64,000 bases of DNA, from contig CM068367.1 in the NCBI GenBank assembly GCA_034769895.1, forward strand, positions 89,091,399 to 89,155,398. The letters run 5' to 3'. Below the pieces are notes generated by a model. That model ran no database searches and was not told where the DNA came from. It saw nothing but the letters and a program-made list of their open reading frames with translations. This DNA comes from Magicicada septendecula. Taxonomy: Eukaryota > Arthropoda > Insecta > Hemiptera > Cicadidae. The translations under genes were made by a program, and so were the position numbers. Below are positions 1 to 11,206 of the stretch, piece after piece. Every line of letters starts with the position of its first letter. Positions within the stretch are counted from its first letter, which is position 1.

Positions 1-1
1 T

Positions 2-739
2 GAAAATGTTAATACGCTTACCCAAAAAGCAGATACATACAAAGAGGAGACAAATAAGAAAATGGACAGTGGTTTTAATAATTTGGATGAAACATTAGAC
101 AGCACTTCCGAAAGTATTATAGTAAGTCCAAACACAGAAGAGAGTAGCAAGAAAACAGAAATTAGAGAAGACCAGAATGCATTGCTATCTGAAAATAAGA
201 AAATAAGGAAAATATGGAGAAAGAAAATATTCAATACAAAAGAAGAAATGGAGATGAGGAAGGGTGGATTAATTAATATATTTAACCCTCCCATTAATAA
301 AAAAATGGAGTTAAATAAAGTTAGAAATTGTAGACAAAACTCAACAAGAATATCAAAGGTAAGCCACCATAGAATAATAACAAAAAACTTAAATAAATTT
401 AAATATCATTTAAATATATCGATGATCAAAGGGTATCTGACCACATCAATTATATTTTCAAGACGGAGTATACCAATAGAACATTATGTAAATAATACAG
501 AGGTCAAAGAGGATGGAATGATAGAATATATGAGTGATTACGTTAGGTTAGAGAAGATACAATACTTGTCAATTAAAAAGGGTCTAAATATGACCGAAAA
601 CTGTGACTTAAATGAAGACTTTGTATCAGCCGAGTTACAGTACCAGATACACGAGAGATATTTAACAAGGACAAAAATCATTATAGACACCCCAGTAATC
701 CGAGAACATCTAGTACCTGAGTTAATGGACCATGGTTAA
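2..739 (+). CDS. Coiled-coil gag-like ORF, array copy 1 (5' end outside window)
   Basis: This is the C-terminal 245 codons of the 437-codon ORF that is complete at 4048-5361. It is in frame from base 2, so the start lies upstream of the window. The sequence is rich in Lys, Glu and Asn, with a short basic stretch (IRKIWRKKIF) and a C-terminal part that is less repetitive. The protein matches copy 2 over this span, including Glu in the STSES motif. I do not recognise a conserved domain. By position, just after the LTR and leader, it is where gag would be. Confidence 0.6.
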   Translation, partial: ENVNTLTQKADTYKEETNKKMDSGFNNLDETLDSTSESIIVSPNTEESSKKTEIREDQNALLSENKKIRKIWRKKIFNTKEEMEMRKGGLINIFNPPINKKMELNKVRNCRQNSTRISKVSHHRIITKNLNKFKYHLNISMIKGYLTTSIIFSRRSIPIEHYVNNTEVKEDGMIEYMSDYVRLEKIQYLSIKKGLNMTENCDLNEDFVSAELQYQIHERYLTRTKIIIDTPVIREHLVPELMDHG

Positions 740-1947
740 CCTAAATAATAACAAACCAGAAAAGGGGACTGAAATTCTGAAAACCGACCCAGCAACCCAT
801 TGAATAGCGGAAGAAAACCCCAAAATTCCAAAAGTACGTAAGGACAACTTACTTAATTTATTCAGAAATAATACGATTTAAGATATTTTGAAACCATTTG
901 ATTTAACAAAAAATAAGAACAGATTAGTAAATAAGAGTTATAAAGAATTGATTTAAAATGAAATAATAGGAAAAAGTAATATTTTTAATGGTAACAAACA
1001 GAAGAAAAATTAAATGAACAAAAACAATTGATGGTAATGTGCTCAGATAAGAAGAATAAAGAATAATTTAATGACTCCAATGAAACTGAAGGAGGATGAT
1101 AATTAATACAATAATTAGAATTTCTCGGAATTGAAGATTATATCAGAAGAAATGATACGGAGACATATATGTCACAATCAGTAAAGTCAAAAGAATTTTA
1201 ACATAAGGCCTATCAATAATGTTATATGCTATTAGTTAATGGAAAAGAAGAAGGAATCAAGGAGAAGAAGAAATATATAAATAAATGCAAACAGCTACAG
1301 TATGAAGAATCCCAAAAGTGTTTAGTACTAGTCGCTAATTGACTACTACTTATAATTTTTTTATTTTAATGTATTGACCGTAGAAATGTTCCGGCAATAA
1401 TTTTTATGAGCAGGGATGATGTTCCCCTGGTCTCAGAAGGTGTAAGGATGGGCAGCGGAGTAATGGACCCAAAAGTGGCCACCCGACTGGTACCACCGCA
1501 CAAGATAGGGAAAAATGTTAGGGAAATTGAATATTTAAGGGATAAAAATTATAAAATAGCTGTATAGATTGATATTGGATTCCAGAAGTATAGATGAAGA
1601 AAATAGAAGGAAGATAGCAGACAAAAGCTTAATTGATAAAGCTAATTTAGAGAAGTAAATAGAAATGAGTGTTAAAACAAGTTTAATATGATTAGTGTGA
1701 CCAGTCCTTATCAAATAAAATGTGGAAGTACCACTACCCAGAGAAATAAATAATTGATGAATTTGCCTTCAAGAAAGAGAGAGTAGAGTAAGAAAACAGC
1801 AATTACCACCAGTCTGAATTACCAGTCAGTTTACAACCAGTTTGAAATAAAGGAAGATATTATGAAGAATAAAACCAGGAATATTATGAAAATTGAAGAT
1901 CAACAATTTATTTTAGTAAACGAGTAAAACCAAAATAAATTTGTTCT
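740..1947 (+). other. Non-coding rest of the internal region (copy 1)
   Basis: No ORF of useful length occurs between the coiled-coil ORF and the polypurine tract, in this or the other copies (5362-6569, 9984-11191, 14606-15811). It is A-rich, with many stops in every frame and no sign of pol motifs. It probably represents decayed or captured sequence in place of pol. Copy 4 carries a 2-bp deletion near 15,574. Confidence 0.6.
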
Positions 1948-1962
1948 AGTGGGGGGGCTTTA
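1948..1962 (+). other. Polypurine tract before LTR 1
   Basis: A run of seven G preceded by AGT ends a few bases before the LTR's first TG. This is the expected place and make-up of the plus-strand primer of an LTR retroelement. The same tract precedes the LTRs at 6585, 11207 and 15827. Confidence 0.6.
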
Positions 1963-3951
1963 TGTAACGGTACATAACCCGGTCCCAATAAGTGATAACT
2001 CTAGTAATACCATAAAGGTCAGAAATGGGTAAACTATAACGAGCTCAAAATTAAATTGTATCACTAAACATTATAAACGATTAAAGTGATATACAGTGAC
2101 AAGTGAGTTATAGTGTACCCAATGAGGTAATAAATGAAGGTGAAGGGAACTTCTTACAGAATTGTGCTGTAGATGTGAGAATTATAAACTGTGATAGTAG
2201 ACTATGATGCTACTAACTAATTATGTATTTTGTTAAGTTATTGTAGTATTTATATTGTGTAGACAACAAAATTTAATACCTAGGTTAATTTTATATTTTT
2301 TAAAATAATTGTGTTATAGTATAAGATAACCCAGGGTTTTGTTTTAAAAAAAAATAAAAGATTTAAGTATCAGATGATAATAAAAATTAAAATTAAAATT
2401 CATTTAAAGTTAATAATAATATTAAAGACTTATATACAAAGTTATAAGAAAATAAACAGAACAGTATTATGTAAATCAAATTGGGAAAGAAATCAAGATT
2501 AAAAAGAATTATTTTTCTGTAAATAAAAAATAAATTTATAATAATTACAAACTGCCTATATACTAAAAAGTAAATAGCAGAACCAATAAAAAGATATATA
2601 AAAATTATGGGTTACTAAGAGGAACGAAAATAACAAGTATTGTTTAATCGAATTTGAAATTTAAACCTGTCCGGTTGACAAAATGATGAGACAAAAATTT
2701 TATTAAAATATCCTTTAGAAATCTTGGAAAAGCACAAAATTGTTACAAAATTAAACAACAGTATAAACATTATGTACTACTACCTTAATTATTAAAGTTA
2801 ACTTGCTATACTCCATAATAAAAGTGAAAAAAAAAAATTTTTTTGACGATTAGGCATCGCCTAGCCGAGTTTTGAGTTTTGACGAGATTGTATGTGACAA
2901 ATAGTTATGAAATTACAACCAAATATGAACACCACCTGAGAAACGGCTTCACCCAAGTAAGAACTTCAAGAAGAGAGGTAATATAAACATTTCTTTTAAT
3001 ATTTAACGAAGAAAACTCAAACCGAATGGCCGTGTAGTACAGAAACGATTAAAGTGTAACCACATGTTTTAATAAAAACAAACGCACTCTGCTCTCTTAC
3101 GGACATTTCCGGAACTACGTACTAAGCGAAATAAACAAATTTTTGAATATTTTTTCTATATTTGTAAAGCGTAGTATAATTATCCATTTCTGACCATCTC
3201 ATAACAAAAAGAACTTACCCTTAACCCTGGGGAAAACAACTCAAAGAATTATATGTTGATTGATGTTAAAACAAAAGATAAAATTGTAAAAAAATCGCTC
3301 AAAACTGTATATTTTTTATGACAATTCCTTGTTACTCAATGAAGTTGATATCATGTACTAGTTAATGAAAATATCGATTGTAATATTTGTATTTTGGCGG
3401 AAGGGAAAAAACCAATAATATAAACAATAAATATTATTGAGAAAATGATATTGAATAATAAAAATATGTTTCCTTTCTTGTAGTGGGTAGTTGTAGTAGG
3501 TTTTAGAATAAATAAGAAGAGGACGATCCACTGGGTCGTATTCTGCCACAGTGTCGTCTGGTTACCCTATATTTGGAGACTAGTGTCAAAGTCAGCTGAT
3601 TCAGTTCACGGCGAATATTTGAAAAATTTAGAAATTGTCTAAACCAAGGGTACACAAACGGTACTTGCTCTCTCTTCAAAATAAGGCTAAACAACTTCCC
3701 TACTTGACCCAAATCACACACACTCCATTTCTGCTTTGTTTGAATAACATTACCAACAACTTTATTTAAACTTCAGTCATTATAATTCATAAGTGGCGAC
3801 TGCAAAGAGGTGTTCTGACCAAGTAGAAACTGTAAAAAAGACGGACGTTTCGTTGGTACCTCATAGGCGGGACGTGACAGATTGGCGCTTACAACAGTGG
3901 GGCTTGAATAAGACGGACGTTTCGCTAGTACCTCATAGGCGGGACGTGACA
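1963..3951 (+). mobile_element. LTR 1 of the tandem array
   Basis: The LTR begins TGTAACGGTACATAACCC and ends GGGACGTGACA (TG...CA), 1,989 bp. Both borders are set by comparison with the solo LTR at 24,666-26,696, whose ends align to the same places and which is flanked by AT repeats. The LTR is A/T-rich and holds only short ORFs, none convincing. The terminal 72 bp is a duplication of the LTR end plus primer-site leader. Confidence 0.8.
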
Positions 3952-3962
3952 GATTGGCGCTC
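3840..3962 (+). repeat. 72-bp tandem duplication across the LTR end and primer site
   Basis: The stretch starting GACGGACGTTTCG at 3840 recurs at 3912. Each copy contains the LTR terminus GGGACGTGACA followed by GATTGGCGCT. The first copy is followed by ACAACAGTGGGGCTTGA, which looks like an older primer-site leader now trapped inside the LTR. It is present in LTRs 1-3 and, diverged, in the solo LTR at 26.6 kb, but absent from LTR 4. Confidence 0.75.
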
Positions 3963-3971
3963 AACGTAAAA
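3952..3971 (+). other. Putative primer-binding site (copy 2)
   Basis: GATTGGCGCTCAACGTAAAA follows the LTR's terminal CA directly, where minus-strand synthesis is primed by a tRNA. TTGGCGC is a common beginning for such sites. I cannot assign the tRNA. The same sequence occurs at 8574 and 13196. Confidence 0.45.
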
Positions 3972-4047
3972 GGGCTGTAATTAGAAAAGAATTTTGATAT
4001 ATTTAATAAATTAATATACCAAAAAATCTTAATTATCGTCGGCAGTT

Positions 4048-5361
4048 ATGAGAAAACAAGAAATGCATAATACCAGAGGCAGATCGAAGAAGAGGGCAGA
4101 AGAAAAGGAGAAGGAAGAAGGTGGACAGGAACGAGAGATAGAAATATTTACGGACAGCGAAATGGAACAACCAATGGGTGATAAAGAAGAAACCGAAGTA
4201 ATCACAGATACGGACAAGGAAATAGTTGAAGAGGATGCCCAAGGGGATCAACCAGATAAATCCAACCAAAAAGAAGATATAAGCATACAGGAGATGTTAA
4301 GAATTATAATGGAAGGGAATAACAAGATCCAGGAAGATAATAAGCGAACCAATGAGGAAAATAAAGAAAATTTTAGGAGACAGGAGGAAAAATTTGATAA
4401 AATAATTGAAAACTCAAGGAAACAAAATGAAACCATGAGCGAAAAATTTGACAAAATAGATGAGAATTTTAAGAAACAGGAAGAGAACTCAAGGAAACAG
4501 AATGAAACCTTGAGGGACAGTTTAAAACAAATTGAGAAAATAAACGAAGAAAGTTTAAAGCGGATTGAGGGTAAGATGGAGAAGTTCAACAAGGAGATAT
4601 GGGAAACTTTTGGAGAGAAGTTTGAAAATGTTAATACGCTTACCCAAAAAGCAGATACATACAAAGAGGAGACAAATAAGAAAATGGACAGTGGTTTTAA
4701 TAATTTGGATGAAACATTAGACAGCACTTCCGAAAGTATTATAGTAAGTCCAAACACAGAAGAGAGTAGCAAGAAAACAGAAATTAGAGAAGACCAGAAT
4801 GCATTGCTATCTGAAAATAAGAAAATAAGGAAAATATGGAGAAAGAAAATATTCAATACAAAAGAAGAAATGGAGATGAGGAAGGGTGGATTAATTAATA
4901 TATTTAACCCTCCCATTAATAAAAAAATGGAGTTAAATAAAGTTAGAAATTGTAGACAAAACTCAACAAGAATATCAAAGGTAAGCCACCATAGAATAAT
5001 AACAAAAAACTTAAATAAATTTAAATATCATTTAAATATATCGATGATCAAAGGGTATCTGACCACATCAATTATATTTTCAAGACGGAGTATACCAATA
5101 GAACATTATGTAAATAATACAGAGGTCAAAGAGGATGGAATGATAGAATATATGAGTGATTACGTTAGGTTAGAGAAGATACAATACTTGTCAATTAAAA
5201 AGGGTCTAAATATGACCGAAAACTGTGACTTAAATGAAGACTTTGTATCAGCCGAGTTACAGTACCAGATACACGAGAGATATTTAACAAGGACAAAAAT
5301 CATTATAGACACCCCAGTAATCCGAGAACATCTAGTACCTGAGTTAATGGACCATGGTTAA
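4048..5361 (+). CDS. Coiled-coil gag-like ORF, complete (array copy 2)
   Basis: The ORF is 437 codons, starting 97 bp after the LTR. Residues 1-75 are charged and acidic (KRAEEKEKEEGG...). Residues about 80-215 form a long predicted coiled coil built from repeats of about 23 residues around EKFDKI and ENSRKQNET. The rest is basic to mixed, without a zinc knuckle or any enzyme motif. Long N-terminal coiled coils are also seen in the gag ORFs at 21,733-22,242 and 58,454-59,755 in this window, so a Gag-like structural role is the best guess. Four copies have kept this frame almost unbroken while the rest of the internal region is non-coding. It could instead be an accessory or captured host ORF. 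Confidence 0.6.
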   Translation: MRKQEMHNTRGRSKKRAEEKEKEEGGQEREIEIFTDSEMEQPMGDKEETEVITDTDKEIVEEDAQGDQPDKSNQKEDISIQEMLRIIMEGNNKIQEDNKRTNEENKENFRRQEEKFDKIIENSRKQNETMSEKFDKIDENFKKQEENSRKQNETLRDSLKQIEKINEESLKRIEGKMEKFNKEIWETFGEKFENVNTLTQKADTYKEETNKKMDSGFNNLDETLDSTSESIIVSPNTEESSKKTEIREDQNALLSENKKIRKIWRKKIFNTKEEMEMRKGGLINIFNPPINKKMELNKVRNCRQNSTRISKVSHHRIITKNLNKFKYHLNISMIKGYLTTSIIFSRRSIPIEHYVNNTEVKEDGMIEYMSDYVRLEKIQYLSIKKGLNMTENCDLNEDFVSAELQYQIHERYLTRTKIIIDTPVIREHLVPELMDHG

Positions 5362-6584
5362 CCTAAATAATAACAAACCAGAAAAGGGGACTGAAATTCT
5401 GAAAACCGACCCAGCAACCCATTGAATAGCGGAAGAAAACCCCAAAATTCCAAAAGTACGTAAGGACAACTTACTTAATTTATTCAGAAATAATACGATT
5501 TAAGATATTTTGAAACCATTTGATTTAACAAAAAATAAGAACAGATTAGTAAATAAGAGTTATAAAGAATTGATTTAAAATGAAATAATAGGAAAAAGTA
5601 ATATTTTTAATGGTAACAAACAGAAGAAAAATTAAATGAACAAAAACAATTGATGGTAATGTGCTCAGATAAGAAGAATAAAGAATAATTTAATGACTCC
5701 AATGAAACTGAAGGAGGATGATAATTAATACAATAATTAGAATTTCTCGGAATTGAAGATTATATCAGAAGAAATGATACGGAGACATATATGTCACAAT
5801 CAGTAAAGTCAAAAGAATTTTAACATAAGGCCTATCAATAATGTTATATGCTATTAGTTAATGGAAAAGAAGAAGGAATCAAGGAGAAGAAGAAATATAT
5901 AAATAAATGCAAACAGCTACAGTATGAAGAATCCCAAAAGTGTTTAGTACTAGTCGCTAATTGACTACTACTTATAATTTTTTTATTTTAATGTATTGAC
6001 CGTAGAAATGTTCCGGCAATAATTTTTATGAGCAGGGATGATGTTCCCCTGGTCTCAGAAGGTGTAAGGATGGGCAGCGGAGTAATGGACCCAAAAGTGG
6101 CCACCCGACTGGTACCACCGCACAAGATAGGGAAAAATGTTAGGGAAATTGAATATTTAAGGGATAAAAATTATAAAATAGCTGTATAGATTGATATTGG
6201 ATTCCAGAAGTATAGATGAAGAAAATAGAAGGAAGATAGCAGACAAAAGCTTAATTGATAAAGCTAATTTAGAGAAGTAAATAGAAATGAGTGTTAAAAC
6301 AAGTTTAATATGATTAGTGTGACCAGTCCTTATCAAATAAAATGTGGAAGTACCACTACCCAGAGAAATAAATAATTGATGAATTTGCCTTCAAGAAAGA
6401 GAGAGTAGAGTAAGAAAACAGCAATTACCACCAGTCTGAATTACCAGTCAGTTTACAACCAGTTTGAAATAAAGGAAGATATTATGAAGAATAAAACCAG
6501 GAATATTATGAAAATTGAAGATCAACAATTTATTTTAGTAAACGAGTAAAACCAAAATAAATTTGTTCTAGTGGGGGGGCTTTA
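5362..6584 (+). other. Non-coding internal region of array copy 2
   Basis: The sequence is near-identical to 740-1962. No coding feature is seen, and it ends with the G-run polypurine tract immediately before LTR 2. Confidence 0.6.
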
Positions 6585-8573
6585 TGTAACGGTACATAAC
6601 CCGGTCCCAATAAGTGATAACTCTAGTAATACCATAAAGGTCAGAAATGGGTAAACTATAACGAGCTCAAAATTAAATTGTATCACTAAACATTATAAAC
6701 GATTAAAGTGATATACAGTGACAAGTGAGTTATAGTGTACCCAATGAGGTAATAAATGAAGGTGAAGGGAACTTCTTACAGAATTGTGCTGTAGATGTGA
6801 GAATTATAAACTGTGATAGTAGACTATGATGCTACTAACTAATTATGTATTTTGTTAAGTTATTGTAGTATTTATATTGTGTAGACAACAAAATTTAATA
6901 CCTAGGTTAATTTTATATTTTTTAAAATAATTGTGTTATAGTATAAGATAACCCAGGGTTTTGTTTAAAAAAAAAATAAAAGATTCAAGTATCAGATGAT
7001 AATAAAAATTAAAATTAAAATTCATTTAAAGTTAATAATAATATTAAAGACTTATATACAAAGTTATAAGAAAATAAACAGAACAGTATTATGTAAATCA
7101 AATTGGGAAAGAAATCAAGATTAAAAAAAATTATTTTTCTGTAAATAAAAAATAAATTTATAATAATTACAAACTGCCTATATACTAAAAAGTAAATAGC
7201 AGAACCAATAAAAAGATATATAAAAATTATGGGTTACTAAGAGGAACGAAAATAACAAGTATTGTTTAATCGAATTTGAAATTTAAACCTGTCCGGTTGA
7301 CAAAATGATGAGACAAAAATTTTATTAAAATATCCTTTAGAAATCTTGGAAAAGCACAAAATTGTTACAAAATTAAACAACAGTATAAACATTATGTACT
7401 ACTACCTTAATTATTAAAGTTAACTTGCTATACTCCATAATAAAAGTGAAAAAAAAAAATTTTTTTGACGATTAGGCATCGCCTAGCCGAGTTTTGAGTT
7501 TTGACGAGATTGTATGTGACAAATAGTTATGAAATTACAACCAAATATGAACACCACCTGAGAAACGGCTTCACCCAAGTAAGAACTTCAAGAAGAGAGG
7601 TAATATAAACATTTCTTTTAATATTTAACGAAGAAAACTCAAACCGAATGGCCGTGTAGTACAGAAACGATTAAAGTGTAACCACATGTTTTAATAAAAA
7701 CAAACGCACTCTGCTCTCTTACGGACATTTCCGGAACTACGTACTAAGCGAAATAAACAAATTTTTGAATATTTTTTCTATATTTGTAAAGCGTAGTATA
7801 ATTATCCATTTCTGACCATCTCATAACAAAAAGAACTTACCCTTAACCCTGGGGAAAACAACTCAAAGAATTATATGTTGATTGATGTTAAAACAAAAGA
7901 TAAAATTGTAAAAAAATCGCTCAAAACTGTATATTTTTTATGACAATTCCTTGTTACTCAATGAAGTTGATATCATGTACTAGTTAATGAAAATATCGAT
8001 TGTAATATTTGTATTTTGGCGGAAGGGAAAAAACCAATAATATAAACAATAAATATTATTGAGAAAATGATATTGAATAATAAAAATATGTTTCCTTTCT
8101 TGTAGTGGGTAGTTGTAGTAGGTTTTAGAATAAATAAGAAGAGGACGATCCACTGGGTCGTATTCTGCCACAGTGTCGTCTGGTTACCCTATATTTGGAG
8201 ACTAGTGTCAAAGTCAGCTGATTCAGTTCACGGCGAATATTTGAAAAATTTAGAAATTGTCTAAACCAAGGGTACACAAACGGTACTTGCTCTCTCTTCA
8301 AAATAAGGCTAAACAACTTCCCTACTTGACCCAAATCACACACACTCCATTTCTGCTTTGTTTGAATAACATTACCAACAACTTTATTTAAACTTCAGTC
8401 ATTATAATTCATAAGTGGCGACTGCAAAGAGGTGTTCTGACCAAGTAGAAACTGTAAAAAAGACGGACGTTTCGTTGGTACCTCATAGGCGGGACGTGAC
8501 AGATTGGCGCTTACAACAGTGGGGCTTGAATAAGACGGACGTTTCGCTAGTACCTCATAGGCGGGACGTGACA
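6585..8573 (+). mobile_element. LTR 2 of the tandem array
   Basis: It is the same length as LTR 1 (1,989 bp) and near-identical, differing mainly in an A-run near 6,966 and a few single bases (for example near 6,986 and 7,129). It serves as the 3' LTR of the unit to its left and the 5' LTR of the unit to its right. Confidence 0.8.
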
Positions 8574-8669
8574 GATTGGCGCTCAACGTAAAAGGGCTGT
8601 AATTAGAAAAGAATTTTGATATATTTAATAAATTAATATACCAAAAAATCTTAATTATCGTCGGCAGTT

Positions 8670-9983
8670 ATGAGAAAACAAGAAATGCATAATACCAGAG
8701 GCAGATCGAAGAAGAGGGCAGAAGAAAAGGAGAAGGAAGAAGGTGGACAGGAACGAGAGATAGAAATATTTACGGACAGCGAAATGGAACAACCAATGGG
8801 TGATAAAGAAGAAACCGAAGTAATCACAGATACGGACAAGGAAATAGTTGAAGAGGATGCCCAAGGGGATCAACCAGATAAATCCAACCAAAAAGAAGAT
8901 ATAAGCATACAGGAGATGTTAAGAATTATAATGGAAGGGAATAACAAGATCCAGGAAGATAATAAGCGAACCAATGAGGAAAATAAAGAAAATTTTAGGA
9001 GACAGGAGGAAAAATTTGATAAAATAATTGAAAACTCAAGGAAACAAAATGAAACCATGAGCGAAAAATTTGACAAAATAGATGAGAATTTTAAGAAACA
9101 GGAAGAGAACTCAAGGAAACAGAATGAAACCTTGAGGGACAGTTTAAAACAAATTGAGAAAATAAACGAAGAAAGTTTAAAGCGGATTGAGGGTAAGATG
9201 GAGAAGTTCAACAAGGAGATATGGGAAACTTTTGGAGAGAAGTTTGAAAATGTTAATACGCTTACCCAAAAAGCAGATACATACAAAGAGGAGACAAATA
9301 AGAAAATGGACAGTGGTTTTAATAATTTGGATGAAACATTAGACAGCACTTCCAAAAGTATTATAGTAAGTCCAAACACAGAAGAGAGTAGCAAGAAAAC
9401 AGAAATTAGAGAAGACCAGAATGCATTGCTATCTGAAAATAAGAAAATAAGGAAAATATGGAGAAAGAAAATATTCAATACAAAAGAAGAAATGGAGATG
9501 AGGAAGGGTGGATTAATTAATATATTTAACCCTCCCATTAATAAAAAAATGGAGTTAAATAAAGTTAGAAATTGTAGACAAAACTCAACAAGAATATCAA
9601 AGGTAAGCCACCATAGAATAATAACAAAAAACTTAAATAAATTTAAATATCATTTAAATATATCGATGATCAAAGGGTATCTGACCACATCAATTATATT
9701 TTCAAGACGGAGTATACCAATAGAACATTATGTAAATAATACAGAGGTCAAAGAGGATGGAATGATAGAATATATGAGTGATTACGTTAGGTTAGAGAAG
9801 ATACAATACTTGTCAATTAAAAAGGGTCTAAATATGACCGAAAACTGTGACTTAAATGAAGACTTTGTATCAGCCGAGTTACAGTACCAGATACACGAGA
9901 GATATTTAACAAGGACAAAAATCATTATAGACACCCCAGTAATCCGAGAACATCTAGTACCTGAGTTAATGGACCATGGTTAA
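8670..9983 (+). CDS. Coiled-coil gag-like ORF, complete (array copy 3)
   Basis: This 437-codon copy of the 4048-5361 protein differs by one visible residue: Lys replaces Glu in the STSxS motif (residue about 229), a change shared with copy 4. Otherwise the coiled-coil repeats, the basic stretch and the C-terminus are the same. It starts 97 bp after LTR 2. Confidence 0.6.
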   Translation: MRKQEMHNTRGRSKKRAEEKEKEEGGQEREIEIFTDSEMEQPMGDKEETEVITDTDKEIVEEDAQGDQPDKSNQKEDISIQEMLRIIMEGNNKIQEDNKRTNEENKENFRRQEEKFDKIIENSRKQNETMSEKFDKIDENFKKQEENSRKQNETLRDSLKQIEKINEESLKRIEGKMEKFNKEIWETFGEKFENVNTLTQKADTYKEETNKKMDSGFNNLDETLDSTSKSIIVSPNTEESSKKTEIREDQNALLSENKKIRKIWRKKIFNTKEEMEMRKGGLINIFNPPINKKMELNKVRNCRQNSTRISKVSHHRIITKNLNKFKYHLNISMIKGYLTTSIIFSRRSIPIEHYVNNTEVKEDGMIEYMSDYVRLEKIQYLSIKKGLNMTENCDLNEDFVSAELQYQIHERYLTRTKIIIDTPVIREHLVPELMDHG

Positions 9984-11206
9984 CCTAAATAATAACAAAC
10001 CAGAAAAGGGGACTGAAATTCTGAAAACCGACCCAGCAACCCATTGAATAGCGGAAGAAAACCCCAAAATTCCAAAAGTACGTAAGGACAACTTACTTAA
10101 TTTATTCAGAAATAATACGATTTAAGATATTTTGAAACCATTTGATTTAACAAAAAATAAGAACAGATTAGTAAATAAGAGTTATAAAGAATTGATTTAA
10201 AATGAAATAATAGGAAAAAGTAATATTTTTAATGGTAACAAACAGAAGAAAAATTAAATGAACAAAAACAATTGATGGTAATGTGCTCAGATAAGAAGAA
10301 TAAAGAATAATTTAATGACTCCAATGAAACTGAAGGAGGATGATAATTAATACAATAATTAGAATTTCTCGGAATTGAAGATTATATCAGAAGAAATGAT
10401 ACGGAGACATATATGTCACAATCAGTAAAGTCAAAAGAATTTTAACATAAGGCCTATCAATAATGTTATATGCTATTAGTTAATGGAAAAGAAGAAGGAA
10501 TCAAGGAGAAGAAGAAATATATAAATAAATGCAAACAGCTACAGTATGAAGAATCCCAAAAGTGTTTAGTACTAGTCGCTAATTGACTACTACTTATAAT
10601 TTTTTTATTTTAATGTATTGACCGTAGAAATGTTCCGGCAATAATTTTTATGAGCAGGGATGATGTTCCCCTGGTCTCAGAAGGTGTAAGGATGGGCAGC
10701 GGAGTAATGGACCCAAAAGTGGCCACCCGACTGGTACCACCGCACAAGATAGGGAAAAATGTTAGGGAAATTGAATATTTAAGGGATAAAAATTATAAAA
10801 TAGCTGTATAGATTGATATTGGATTCCAGAAGTATAGATGAAGAAAATAGAAGGAAGATAGCAGACAAAAGCTTAATTGATAAAGCTAATTTAGAGAAGT
10901 AAATAGAAATGAGTGTTAAAACAAGTTTAATATGATTAGTGTGACCAGTCCTTATCAAATAAAATGTGGAAGTACCACTACCCAGAGAAATAAATAATTG
11001 ATGAATTTGCCTTCAAGAAAGAGAGAGTAGAGTAAGAAAACAGCAATTACCACCAGTCTGAATTACCAGTCAGTTTACAACCAGTTTGAAATAAAGGAAG
11101 ATATTATGAAGAATAAAACCAGGAATATTATGAAAATTGAAGATCAACAATTTATTTTAGTAAACGAGTAAAACCAAAATAAATTTGTTCTAGTGGGGGG
11201 GCTTTA
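9984..11206 (+). other. Non-coding internal region of array copy 3
   Basis: A third copy of the non-coding stretch between the ORF and the next LTR. No feature is seen beyond the polypurine tract at its end. Confidence 0.55.

Noticed and set aside
4248..4916. 222-codon hydrophobic ORF on the - strand, repeated in each array unit
   Set aside because: It is the exact antisense of the Lys/Glu-rich coiled-coil ORF; A-rich codons read backwards give Phe/Leu/Ser. No independent start context or domain.
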